Assembly (NCBI RefSeq): GCF_029623345.1
Contig: NZ_JAPYKH010000002.1
Span: forward strand, 248,001-312,000
From: Sphingomonas phyllosphaerae
GTDB taxonomy: Bacteria; Pseudomonadota; Alphaproteobacteria; Sphingomonadales; Sphingomonadaceae
Direction: 5' to 3'
DNA: 64,000 nucleotides
How positions within the stretch are numbered: position 1 is the first letter of the stretch; every line of letters begins with the position of its first letter. Under the pieces are notes generated by a model that saw nothing but the letters and a program-made list of their open reading frames with translations, was not told the DNA's origin and did not search any database. This document shows, in pieces, positions 36,209 through 44,537 of this stretch. A program made the position numbers and the translations under genes.

Positions 36209-39127
36209 TCACAGCCGGCCGCGCACCCCGAAGAAGAAGGCGCGGCCCGAATATTCGTAGAAGTTGGGGACGTTGCGCAGGTCGTTGAAGCGCTTCACGG
36301 CCTGGCCGAGCAGGTTAGAACCTTGCGCATAGACGGTGAGGTGGCTGTTCAGATCGTAGGACAGGGTCGCCGAAACCTCGTGGTACGGATCCTCCTTCAC
36401 CGGCAGATAGGCGAGGTTGCCCGACTGTGCGTAGGTGAAGCGCGACTGGAAGCTATACGACACCTGCGCGCCGATGCCGTGGTTCTCGTAGAACAACTTG
36501 CCATTGGCGGAGAAGGGGATGGCGCCGGGCAGGTCGGTGGTGACGTCGCCCGACGTGGCGCGTGAGCGATTGTAGGTGAGGTTCGCCTGCACGCCGAAGC
36601 CGTTGTCGAGGAAATACTGCCCGCCGACCTCGACGCCATAGACGTTGGCGCTGTCGCCGTTGCGCACCTGATATTCGACGAAGTCGAAATTCTGCTGCTG
36701 GTTGCCCGGCTGCGCGGTCGGCGTGACCACCACGTCGACCGGCACGGTCGAGACGAAGTTGGTGATATGCTTGTAAAAGGCCGCCGCCGTCAGCGCGAGG
36801 CGATTGGACGGGTAATATTCGAGCGACACGTCGAGCTGGTTGGCCTCGGTCGGCTTCAGGTTCGGGTTGCCCGCATCGTAGATGATATAGGTGCCCGACT
36901 GCGCCGAGGTGGCGTCCTTGGCCGGCGACAGCTCGGCGAAGGTCGGGCGCGAGATCGCCTGCGACGCCGCGAGCCGGACGCGCAGTCCGTCGGTCAGGTC
37001 ATAGGCGAAGTTGGCGGCAGGGAGCAGCCGCAGATAGTCGCCACCACCCGTGATCGGCTCGACATCGTTGAAGGCGACCGCATTGTCCTGCGTGCCCGCG
37101 CGCGGGATGATCTTCGCGATCGAGGCGCCATAGCCGACCGACGATACCTTGGTGGCGACCAGCCGCCCGCCGATGTCGGCACGCCATTTCTCGCCCGCGA
37201 GGTTGAACTGGACGTAACCTGCCCAGGTGCGCTCGCGGATGCGGTAGGAGGCGGGCAGATCGTCCTGGATGATCTGGGTCGAATAGCCGGCGGGGTAGGG
37301 CGACAGCGCGCAGCCGTCGATCGTCGCGCCGCTCGCATCGAGGCAGCTGTTGGGGTTGAGCACCGCCGGGTTGTTGTCGGCGCGCGGCAGCGCCGCGAGA
37401 TAGGTGTCGATGTCGAAATTGGGGAAGTTGCGCGGGAAGTTGCCCGGCAGCTTGCTCAAGATGTTGCCCTGCCCGGGGCGCACCACGTCGGCGCCGATCT
37501 GTCCGAAGGTGAAGGGATAGCCGCAATAGTTGCACGACGTGGTATATTGGTTGTCGACGGTGGTGACGTTCTTGCGCCGGTCGGTCCAGGTAACGCCGAA
37601 GCTGATCGCCTTGAACGTCCCATTATCGACACGATACTCGCCGTCCATCTTGCCGCTCTTGATCTCGTCCGAGACGTCCTGGCCCTGGATGCCGATGTAA
37701 TGCGCGCGATAATCGTCGTTGGTGGCCTGGTCGATCGTGCGCCCGCCCGGCAGGGTGATGGCGAGGTCGGGCAGACCGTTGTCGCGCGTCGCGAACGTCG
37801 CCGAGGCGCCGGGGATGCCCGCCACGACGAAGCGGTTGCGCCCCCCGGTGGTGTTGGTGGCCTTGCCGTAATAACCGTCGAAGGCGAGCTTGAGCTGGTC
37901 GACCGGGCGCCAGTCGATGCGGCCGCCGATCTGATAGGTCTGGCTCTGCCGCGGCTCGTCGGTGGTCAACACCTCGGAGACGAGGTCGTTGATCGCGAAG
38001 CCGGTGACCACGTTGTTGCGGTCGACCTGGATCGACGACGGATCCCAGCGCGGCGAGCCGTCGTCGCCGAGCGGGTTGAGATAGTTGGACGAGCGGTAGT
38101 TGTGCTGGGTGACGTCGAAATGGCTGTAGACGCCGTCGATGGTCAACTCGAAGCGGCTCGACGGTTTCCACTGGAAGGCACCCGCCGCGCCGATCCGCTC
38201 GCGCTCGCCGGTGACATAGCCGACGCTGTAGTAATCGGGCCAGATATAGGCCGGGCCGGCGGTGTTCGGATCGACCTTGCCGTCGCGGTTGAAGTCGATG
38301 CCATAGCCCGCCTCGGTGCCGTCGGTGATCGAATATTCGCCGAGATTGTCGGTGCGAAACTTGTACTTGTTGTAGCTGGCGCCGACCAGCAGCCCCATCG
38401 TGTCGTCAGCGAAGGTGGTGCTGACGACGCCACTGGCCTTGTACCCACCCTTGTCGACCAGGTCGTTATACTGGCCCTCGAGCGCGGCCGAGGCGTGGAA
38501 GCCGGGGCGGTCGAGCGGACGCGCGGTGCGCAGGTCGACGTTGCCGCCGATGCTGCCTTCCAGCTCAGAGGCGCGCACCGCCTTCTTCACCTCGGCGCCC
38601 GAGATGATCTCGGAGGGCAGCACGTCGAACTGGAACGAGCGGTCGGTGCCGTCGGTCGGCAGGATGCGGCCGTTGAGCGTGGTGATCGCGAAATTGGAGC
38701 CGAGCCCGCGCACGGTGATGTCGCGCCCCTCACCGCGGCCGTCGCGTCCCACCGTCACGCCCGGAATGTTGGCGAGCGCCTCGGCGACGTTGCGGTTGGG
38801 AAACTTGCCGAGCTCTTCGGAGGAGATCGCGTCGACGATGGTGTCGGCGTTGCGCTTCGCCTGGATCGAGCGGAGCAGGCTGCCGCGGACGCCGCGCACG
38901 ACGATGTCGCCGCCGGTCGTAACGGGGCCGTCGGGCTGGCCGGTCTCACCGGGCTGCTGCGACGGGTCGGACAGCACCGCCTGCGGGTCGGGCGAGGCGG
39001 TGGAGGACTGTTGCGTGCCGTCGACCGGCGCGCTGGCGTCCTGCGCCGCAGCCTGGCCGGCGATGAGCAGGGCGGCCAGGCTCGCGCCGGCTAGGATCTT
39101 GCCGCGCCCGTGCTGCAGCTGCGTCAT
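36209..39127 (-). CDS. TonB-dependent receptor of amino-galactoside locus
   Basis: A 972-residue outer-membrane receptor: signal peptide ending AAAQ near residue 29, Gln/Pro/Ser-rich linker, TonB-box-like GDIVVRGVR, plug (EELGKFPNRNVAEALANIPG) and barrel ending GVRGRL. ATG 39127 is chosen (GGGAGAG before it); upstream in-frame codons are not protein-like. It is divergent from the AgaR-like regulator. Its promoter has the same layout as the receptor gene at 50489 (TTTC-rich box, TTGAC, 17 bases, ATAGCA), arguing for one regulon and related ligands, probably GalNAc/galactose-containing glycans. Confidence 0.92.
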   Translation of the reverse strand: MTQLQHGRGKILAGASLAALLIAGQAAAQDASAPVDGTQQSSTASPDPQAVLSDPSQQPGETGQPDGPVTTGGDIVVRGVRGSLLRSIQAKRNADTIVDAISSEELGKFPNRNVAEALANIPGVTVGRDGRGEGRDITVRGLGSNFAITTLNGRILPTDGTDRSFQFDVLPSEIISGAEVKKAVRASELEGSIGGNVDLRTARPLDRPGFHASAALEGQYNDLVDKGGYKASGVVSTTFADDTMGLLVGASYNKYKFRTDNLGEYSITDGTEAGYGIDFNRDGKVDPNTAGPAYIWPDYYSVGYVTGERERIGAAGAFQWKPSSRFELTIDGVYSHFDVTQHNYRSSNYLNPLGDDGSPRWDPSSIQVDRNNVVTGFAINDLVSEVLTTDEPRQSQTYQIGGRIDWRPVDQLKLAFDGYYGKATNTTGGRNRFVVAGIPGASATFATRDNGLPDLAITLPGGRTIDQATNDDYRAHYIGIQGQDVSDEIKSGKMDGEYRVDNGTFKAISFGVTWTDRRKNVTTVDNQYTTSCNYCGYPFTFGQIGADVVRPGQGNILSKLPGNFPRNFPNFDIDTYLAALPRADNNPAVLNPNSCLDASGATIDGCALSPYPAGYSTQIIQDDLPASYRIRERTWAGYVQFNLAGEKWRADIGGRLVATKVSSVGYGASIAKIIPRAGTQDNAVAFNDVEPITGGGDYLRLLPAANFAYDLTDGLRVRLAASQAISRPTFAELSPAKDATSAQSGTYIIYDAGNPNLKPTEANQLDVSLEYYPSNRLALTAAAFYKHITNFVSTVPVDVVVTPTAQPGNQQQNFDFVEYQVRNGDSANVYGVEVGGQYFLDNGFGVQANLTYNRSRATSGDVTTDLPGAIPFSANGKLFYENHGIGAQVSYSFQSRFTYAQSGNLAYLPVKEDPYHEVSATLSYDLNSHLTVYAQGSNLLGQAVKRFNDLRNVPNFYEYSGRAFFFGVRGRL

Positions 39128-39172
39128 CGCCACTCTCCCTCTTCCCCGCACCCGGTGCGAAACGTTGCGACT

Positions 39173-39220
39173 TGCTATCGTGAGCGTAGCAATACTGTCA
39201 AATAGAAAAGAAACGAAACC
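39173..39220 (-). promoter_or_regulatory. Promoter plus AgaR-like box for TonB receptor
   Basis: On the minus strand: a TTTC-repeat box (39201-39220, GGTTTCGTTTCTTTTCTATT), -35 TTGACA (39196-39201), a 17-base spacer and ATAGCA (39173-39178). The box closely resembles the published E. coli AgaR consensus of spaced TTTC repeats. The divergent agaR-like gene starts at 39283, so the same site may autoregulate it. Confidence 0.6.
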
Positions 39221-39282
39221 TAGTGGGAGCATTGTAGCCGCCGGTCACGGCTGGTAAGCCGGTGCGTGAACGGGAGGATGCG

Positions 39283-40062
39283 ATGTCCACGGTACGGGAC
39301 ACCAGCGGCAGACGGCAGCAGATCAGCGCGATGGTGCGCGAGCGCGGCAGCGTGCAGGTGGCGCCGCTCGCCGAGCGTTTCGGCGTGTCGATGCAGACGA
39401 TCCGCAAAGACCTGCACTTCCTCGCGAAACGCGGTGTGGCCGAGCGCTCCTACGGCGGTGCGATCGTGGCCGATGCGGTGAACGTGATCGCCGAGCCCGC
39501 GGTGGAAGCGAAACGCGCGGCGCACGTCGACGAAAAGGCGCGGATCGGCGCGATGGCGGCGGCGATGGTGCGGCCGGGCGAGTCGGTGGTGCTCGATTCG
39601 GGCACGACGACGCTGCAGATCGCGCACCATCTGCCCGATGACGAAGAGATTACCGTGCTCACCAACGATCTCGACATCCTGTGCGCGCTGGCGCGCAAGG
39701 AGCGGATCCGCGTGGTGATGCTGGGCGGCGCGCTGCGCCGGCGCAACCGCGCCTTCTACGGCGCGCAGACCGAGGCGGCGCTCGACGACCTGCACGTCGA
39801 CAAGCTCTTCCTCGGCGTCGACGGCTTCGATCTCGAGCGCGGCATCACCACGCATTACGAGCCCGAGGCGATGCTCAACCGCAAGATGGTGCGCGCGGCG
39901 CGGCAGGTGATCGCGGTGACCGACCAGTCGAAGTTCGGCCGCGTCTGTCTCCATCGCATCCTCAACATCGCCGAGATCGACGACCTCGTCACCGACGCCA
40001 AAGCCCCCGAGGGGCTGCCCGCCGCGGCCGAGCGGCTGGGGTTCCGCCTGCACGTAGCGTGA
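39283..40062 (+). CDS. agaR: DeoR-family regulator, AgaR-like
   Basis: A 259-residue DeoR/GlpR-type repressor: N-terminal helix-turn-helix at ~25-47 (APLAERFGVSMQTIRKDLHFL), hinge RSYGGAIV, and the C-terminal sugar-phosphate sensor domain with VLDSGTTTLQIA, GGALRRRNRAFYG, and TDQSKFGR. It is close in layout to AgaR, which senses GalNAc/GalN phosphates. ATG 39283 has GGGAGG at 39272-39277; a GTG at 39262 is less likely. AgaS, GatZ/KbaZ and kinase genes lie in the same locus and AgaR-like boxes recur at 39201, 41328, 44467 and 50242. Confidence 0.82.
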   Translation: MSTVRDTSGRRQQISAMVRERGSVQVAPLAERFGVSMQTIRKDLHFLAKRGVAERSYGGAIVADAVNVIAEPAVEAKRAAHVDEKARIGAMAAAMVRPGESVVLDSGTTTLQIAHHLPDDEEITVLTNDLDILCALARKERIRVVMLGGALRRRNRAFYGAQTEAALDDLHVDKLFLGVDGFDLERGITTHYEPEAMLNRKMVRAARQVIAVTDQSKFGRVCLHRILNIAEIDDLVTDAKAPEGLPAAAERLGFRLHVA

Positions 40063-40091
40063 GAGGCGCCGCCATCGTTCACCATGCCAAG

Positions 40092-40113
40092 CACCCCGGT
40101 GGACGCCGGGGTG
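40092..40113. terminator. Hairpin after agaR-like gene
   Basis: A perfect 8-bp stem CACCCCGG/CCGGGGTG with a 6-base loop, 30 bases after the regulator stop. Likely terminator between convergent genes. Confidence 0.5.
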
Positions 40114-40158
40114 GAGTCAGGTGAAGACGGCGGCGCTCACTAGGGCCTTCTCACCTGG

Positions 40159-40178
40159 GCCCCGGCTTCCGCCGGGGC
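40159..40178. repeat. REP-like CCCCGGC hairpin
   Basis: A perfect 8-bp stem GCCCCGGC/GCCGGGGC with loop TTCC. It is similar in form to 47965-47984 (GCTCCGGC/GCCGGAGC, loop ATTC). Both are intergenic and could be dispersed REP-like elements or terminators. Confidence 0.45.
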
Positions 40179-40218
40179 GGCGGGCTGGCAGGAACATTCG
40201 TGCCTCCACCCCGGCATC

Positions 40219-41304
40219 TCACCCCGCCAGATGGAAGAAGCGGCGCGCATTGCCCCAGTAAATCTTGTCGATCACCGCACGCGGCAGGTTGAGCCCCTTG
40301 GCGTCGGCACGGATCGCCTCGACGCGCTGCGGCAGCGGCGTCGCGAGATAGCGCCAGTCGGCGCGCCAGACGCGATCGGCCTCCTTGGGGAAGTCGCCGG
40401 TGGCGGGCGGGTTCTGCGCGCGCGCGGCGGGATCGGGCGGGCTGTCGGTGAGGTCGGTGCCGTAGAGGATGCGGTCCTGGTATTTGATGAAGAAGGCGCG
40501 CACCTTGGCGAGGTCCGCGTTCGACTGGACCTGGAGGTTGGACAGGCGCGCGGCGAGGTCGACGACGGTGTTGGGATAGCGGTCGAAGAAGCGCGCCAGC
40601 TCGTCGACGCTCCACTCCAGGCTGGCCATGTGCGCGCCGTCGAACGCCAGTTTCGGGTGCCGCGCGACGAAGCGGTCGCGCGCCGCCATCAGCGCCTCGT
40701 AGCTCGGCTCCTCCGGGTGGAGGTACATGTAATATTCGGGGTGCGCCTTGAAATAGTCGCGGTCGTTGTCGGTCGTCATCTGGTCGAGCGGGAGCCAGCA
40801 ATTCTTGGGCTCGGCCTGATGCGCGATCAGCGGGATGTGGCGCTGCTCCAGGTGTGCCATCACGCCGTCGAGTCGAGGGTCGTCGAGGAAGACGCGCTTG
40901 CCGCTCGCATCCTTGGCGACCATCCCGATGTTCTTCCACACCTTCACCGCGATCGCGCCGCGCGCGAACGCCTGGTCGAGCTGCGCGATCGTCCGCTCGG
41001 TCCAGCCCGGCGTGCCGAAGCCCGCCATCGAAAAGGTGGTGGCGTAGCGGAAGTCCGCCGGGTCGGCGGCGCGCATCGCACGCGCGATCCGCGCCTGATC
41101 CGCAAGCGCCGGAAAATCTGGATAGTCGACGTTGATCGACAGCACCTCGAACCGGTCGCGCTTCGCCAAGGCGAGGAACCGCGGATCCTCGACATTGGCG
41201 TGAAAATGCGAGTCGAACTTGGCCACGCGCGCAAAATCGGCCTCGGTATAATGCGCCGCGGACGTCGTCGCGCTCGCCATCAGCAGGGCTGCGAGCAGGC
41301 TCAT
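40219..41304 (-). CDS. Exported amidohydrolase-2 family protein
   Basis: A 361-residue TIM-barrel metal-dependent hydrolase (amidohydrolase_2 / PF04909 type) with a short N-terminal signal peptide (residues 1-17, ending SAA). The metal-binding pattern is FDSHFH (His33, His35), IAHQAE, FDGAHM and YGTDL. ATG 41304 has GGGAGAGAG upstream. Family members include decarboxylases, lactonases and amide hydrolases; a lactonase or deacylase role on an imported sugar derivative is possible but unproven. It is not a typical NagA/AgaA deacetylase. An AgaR-like box lies directly before its ribosome site, between it and the divergent GH36 gene. Confidence 0.82.
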   Translation of the reverse strand: MSLLAALLMASATTSAAHYTEADFARVAKFDSHFHANVEDPRFLALAKRDRFEVLSINVDYPDFPALADQARIARAMRAADPADFRYATTFSMAGFGTPGWTERTIAQLDQAFARGAIAVKVWKNIGMVAKDASGKRVFLDDPRLDGVMAHLEQRHIPLIAHQAEPKNCWLPLDQMTTDNDRDYFKAHPEYYMYLHPEEPSYEALMAARDRFVARHPKLAFDGAHMASLEWSVDELARFFDRYPNTVVDLAARLSNLQVQSNADLAKVRAFFIKYQDRILYGTDLTDSPPDPAARAQNPPATGDFPKEADRVWRADWRYLATPLPQRVEAIRADAKGLNLPRAVIDKIYWGNARRFFHLAG

Positions 41305-41327
41305 CGTCTCTCTCCCATTTCGCGCGC

Positions 41328-41346
41328 AACGAAAGAAAACGCGCGT
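41328..41346. promoter_or_regulatory. AgaR-like box between amidohydrolase and GH36
   Basis: CAACGAAAGAAAACGCGCG; its reverse strand reads CGTTTTCTTTCGTTG, a TTTC-repeat box like those at 39201, 44467 and 50242. Lying in the 130-base divergent gap, it could control both genes. Confidence 0.45.
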
Positions 41347-41434
41347 TGATGTTGCGGTTTTTGTTTGCGCGTCCCCCCGGGTTGGTGCAAGCTCTTTCTC
41401 ACTGGCCGTCGAGCCGCACAGGAGAGAGTCAACG

Positions 41435-43525
41435 ATGCCGTTCACCGCCACGCGCCGATCGTTGCTCGGCCGCCTGCTCGTTGGCGGTGCGGCGGTGGCG
41501 CTGCCCGATCTCGGCGGCGCGGTCTGGGCGGCAGCACCCGCGGGCGTGCGGCTGAGCGACGGCGCGCTGACGATCGACTATGATCGAGCGATGCGCGCCA
41601 TGATCTCCTACCGCGGCCAGGCGATCACGCCGCGCGCGCAGCCCGAGGCGCTGTTCCTCGCCGGCGCGATGCCGCTCGGCAGCTTCCTGTTGCTCGACCA
41701 TCGCGAGGAGCCCGTCGCGGGCGCGCACGGCAAGGGGCGACGCCACCTGTTGCGTGCCACCGCGGGCGGGCGAATCGAGCAGCAGATCGCGGTGACCTTC
41801 CTCGACGCCTATCCCGGCCTCGCACTCTACGAGGTGAGCTACCGCAACACCGGCGCGGCGCCTCTGGCGATCGCTGGCTGGCGCGTCGCGACGCACGATC
41901 TGGCCGCGCATGCGGACGGCGCCTGGACCTTCGCAGGGGCCTCCTATCCCGACCGGCGCGACTGGGTGCAGAAGGTCGCGCCGGGTTTCGAGCAGCGCAA
42001 CTTCATGGGGATGAACGCCTCCGATTATGGCGGCGGCACGCCCGTGGCGGTGGTGTGGCGGCGCGACGTCGGGCTGGCGGTGGGGCATCTCGAGACCAGC
42101 CCGCGCCAGGTCGCGCTGCCGGTCGCGGCGCAGCCCGGCGCCACCCGGATCGGGCTGAGCGGCGACCAGCCCACGCTGCTCGCGCCGGGCGCGACCCTCA
42201 CGCTGCCGACAGCCTTCCTGATGGCGCATACCGGCGACCATTTCCGCCCGCTCGACGCCTATCGCCGGCTGATGGCCGAGCGCGGCGTGGCGGCGCCCGC
42301 GATCCCCGAGTCGAGCTACGGGCCGATCTGGTGCGCCTGGGGCTATGAGCGCGACTTCACGCTCGACCAGGTCTACGGCACGCTGCCCAAGGCCAAGGCG
42401 CTCGGCTTCGAATGGGCGGTGCTCGACGACGGCTGGCAGACCGCGGAGGGCGACTGGAAGCTCAACCCCGCCAAATTCCCGCGCGGCGACGCCGACATGC
42501 GCGCCTTCACCGATCGCATCAAGGCGGACGGCATGCGCCCGCGGCTGTGGCTCGCGCCGCTCGCGGTCGATCCCGGCACCGACCTGCTGCGCGACCATCC
42601 CGACATGCTGCTGCTCGACCGTGACGGCTCGGCGCAGAACGTCAGCTTCTGGAACGCCTTCACGCTCTGCCCGGCATATCAGCCGACGGTCGACTATTTC
42701 CGCACTTTGGTGCGCCGGATCATCTCCGACTGGGGCTATGACGGGCTCAAGCTCGACGGCCAGCATCTCAACGGCGTCGCGCCCTGCTACAATCCCGCGC
42801 ATCACCACGCGCGTCCCGAGGAATCGAGCGAGAAGCTGCAGGATTTCTGGAAGGCGATCCACGACGAGGCGGTCGCCGCCAATCCCGACGCCGTGCTCGA
42901 ACTGTGCCCGTGCGGCGACAGCTTCGCCTTCCACAACCTGCCCGCGACCAACAACACGCCCGCCTCCGACCCGCTGTCGTCCTGGCAGATCCGGCTCAAG
43001 GGCAAGACCTTCAAAGCGCTGATGGGTCCGTCCGCACCTTATTCGGGCGACCATGTCGAGCTCAGCGACGGCGGCGACGATTTCGCCTCGGCCTATGGCA
43101 TCGGCGCGATCCCCTCGACCAAGTTCACCTGGCCGAGGGATACGCCCAAGCCGATGGAGAAACTGCCGCCGGGCGGCTTCGTGCTGACCCCCGCCAAGGA
43201 AGCGCTGTGGGGCAAATGGGTCGCATTGTACCGCGAGCATATGCTGCCCAAGGGCCGCTATCTCGGCGGGCTGTACGACATCGGCTTCGACAAGCCCGAG
43301 GCGCACGCGATCGAGAAGGACGGCGTGCTCCATTATGCTTTCTACGCCGATCGCTGGTCCGGGCCGATCGCGCTGCGCGGGCTGGGCGAAGGGAGTTACG
43401 CGCTCGTCGACGGCTTCACCGGCCGCTCGCTCGGCACCGCCTCGCGCGCGAAGCCGACGCTCGCGGCGACGTTCGAGCGCGCTTTGCTGGTGCGCGCCAC
43501 CCCGGTCGCGCGGGGCGCGGCATGA
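41435..43525 (+). CDS. GH36-like alpha-galactosidase, Tat-exported
   Basis: A 696-residue clan GH-D protein of GH36 type: N-terminal beta-sandwich (~35-285), then a TIM barrel starting near PESSYGPIWCAWGYERDF. VLDDGWQ and the catalytic nucleophile Asp441 in LKLDGQH are visible, and NPDAVLELCPCGD matches the family. The N-terminus ATRRSLLGRLLVGGAA is a twin-Arg signal. GH36 enzymes release terminal alpha-galactose or, in some subgroups, alpha-GalNAc. The ribosome site AGGAGAG lies upstream of ATG 41435. Its stop overlaps the transporter start (ATGA), so it heads an operon with the inner-membrane transporter. Confidence 0.87.
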   Translation: MPFTATRRSLLGRLLVGGAAVALPDLGGAVWAAAPAGVRLSDGALTIDYDRAMRAMISYRGQAITPRAQPEALFLAGAMPLGSFLLLDHREEPVAGAHGKGRRHLLRATAGGRIEQQIAVTFLDAYPGLALYEVSYRNTGAAPLAIAGWRVATHDLAAHADGAWTFAGASYPDRRDWVQKVAPGFEQRNFMGMNASDYGGGTPVAVVWRRDVGLAVGHLETSPRQVALPVAAQPGATRIGLSGDQPTLLAPGATLTLPTAFLMAHTGDHFRPLDAYRRLMAERGVAAPAIPESSYGPIWCAWGYERDFTLDQVYGTLPKAKALGFEWAVLDDGWQTAEGDWKLNPAKFPRGDADMRAFTDRIKADGMRPRLWLAPLAVDPGTDLLRDHPDMLLLDRDGSAQNVSFWNAFTLCPAYQPTVDYFRTLVRRIISDWGYDGLKLDGQHLNGVAPCYNPAHHHARPEESSEKLQDFWKAIHDEAVAANPDAVLELCPCGDSFAFHNLPATNNTPASDPLSSWQIRLKGKTFKALMGPSAPYSGDHVELSDGGDDFASAYGIGAIPSTKFTWPRDTPKPMEKLPPGGFVLTPAKEALWGKWVALYREHMLPKGRYLGGLYDIGFDKPEAHAIEKDGVLHYAFYADRWSGPIALRGLGEGSYALVDGFTGRSLGTASRAKPTLAATFERALLVRATPVARGAA

Positions 43526-44466
43526 GCGGGGGAGCGCCGGCGGGGCGCGGCTGGCTGGTCAACGCGCTCGTCACCGTGGTGCTGTGGGGCGTATGGGGCG
43601 CCTTCTCGGGCCTGTCGCCGCAGCGCGGCTTCCCCGAGACGTTGGTCTATGTCGTCTGGGCGCTGACGATGGTGCCGCCGGCTCTGGTGGTGCTGAAGCA
43701 GGCGGGCTGGCAGCTCGACCGCTCGCGGCGCGCGATCGGCTACGGGCTCGCGGTCGGGCTGCTCGGCGCGGGCGGGCAGATGCTGCTGTTCTACGCGGTG
43801 GCGCGCGGGCCCGCCTATCTGATCTTCCCGATCATCTCGCTGTCGCCGGTGGTGACGATCGCGCTGTCGTTCCTGCTGATGGGCGAGCGCACCGGCAGAC
43901 TCGGCGCCTTCGGCATCCTGCTCGCGCTGCTGGCGCTGCCCACCTTCGACTTCGCGCCGGGTGCGGGCGGGGCGGGGGCGTCGGGGGCGTGGCTGCTGCC
44001 CGCGGTGGCGGTGATGCTGTGCTGGGGCGTCCAGGCCTATTTCATGAAGGCGGCGAACCACGTCACCTCGGCCGAGAGCATCTTCGTCTACATGACCCTA
44101 TCCGGACTCGCGCTCGCGCCGGTGGCCTGGGCGATGACCGATTGGGGAACGGGCGGGGGGCGCCCGATCAACTGGGGGCTCGACGGGCCCGGGCTGGCCG
44201 CCGCGATCCAGTTGCTCAACGCAATCGGCGCGCTGACCTTGGTATTCGCCTTCCGCTACGGCAAGGCGATCATCGTCGCGCCGCTCGCCAACGCCGGCGC
44301 GCCCCTCGCCACCGCGCTGATCTCGCTCGCGGTGCTCCATGTGGTGCCGGGGCCGCTCAAGACGCTCGGGATCGTGCTCGCGCTCACCGCCTCGCTGCTG
44401 CTCGCGATCGAGCCCGACGCCGCCGATCCGGGCGCCGAAGGCGAGCCCGCACCCGCTGCTATATAG
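43522..44466 (+). CDS. EamA/DMT-family transporter
   Basis: A 314-residue, about 10-helix membrane protein of the drug/metabolite transporter superfamily (two EamA-like repeats; helix starts near VTVVLWGVWGAF and LLPAVAVMLCWGVQAYF). It is translationally coupled to GH36 by ATGA. In this catabolic locus it is the only inner-membrane permease candidate, so it may import the galactose/GalNAc released by GH36 and GH27, as RhaT-like DMT proteins do for rhamnose. That specificity is inferred from position. The in-frame upstream extension to 42904 is a GH36 shadow. Confidence 0.85.
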   Translation: MSGGAPAGRGWLVNALVTVVLWGVWGAFSGLSPQRGFPETLVYVVWALTMVPPALVVLKQAGWQLDRSRRAIGYGLAVGLLGAGGQMLLFYAVARGPAYLIFPIISLSPVVTIALSFLLMGERTGRLGAFGILLALLALPTFDFAPGAGGAGASGAWLLPAVAVMLCWGVQAYFMKAANHVTSAESIFVYMTLSGLALAPVAWAMTDWGTGGGRPINWGLDGPGLAAAIQLLNAIGALTLVFAFRYGKAIIVAPLANAGAPLATALISLAVLHVVPGPLKTLGIVLALTASLLLAIEPDAADPGAEGEPAPAAI

Positions 44467-44515
44467 TTTCGCTAAGTTTCGCTTTCTTGTGTTCTGCTGC
44501 GGCTGGCGGTATGCC
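44467..44515 (+). promoter_or_regulatory. Promoter plus TTTCGCT repeats before gatZ
   Basis: TTTCGCT-AAG-TTTCGCT direct repeat (44467-44483), then a -35-like TTGTGT (44487-44492), a 17-base spacer and TATGCC (44510-44515). The layout parallels the AgaR-like promoters at 39173 and 50242. It separates the GH36-transporter pair from the gatZ-agaS-kinase operon. Confidence 0.5.
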
Positions 44516-44537
44516 GGCCGCGTAAAGGGAGACGCAC

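Noticed and set aside
36767..39094. 775-codon open frame on the + strand inside the TonB receptor
   Set aside because: It is antisense to a receptor with clear domains, is Arg/Val/Asp/Ala-rich with no family motifs, and arises from high-GC third-position bias.
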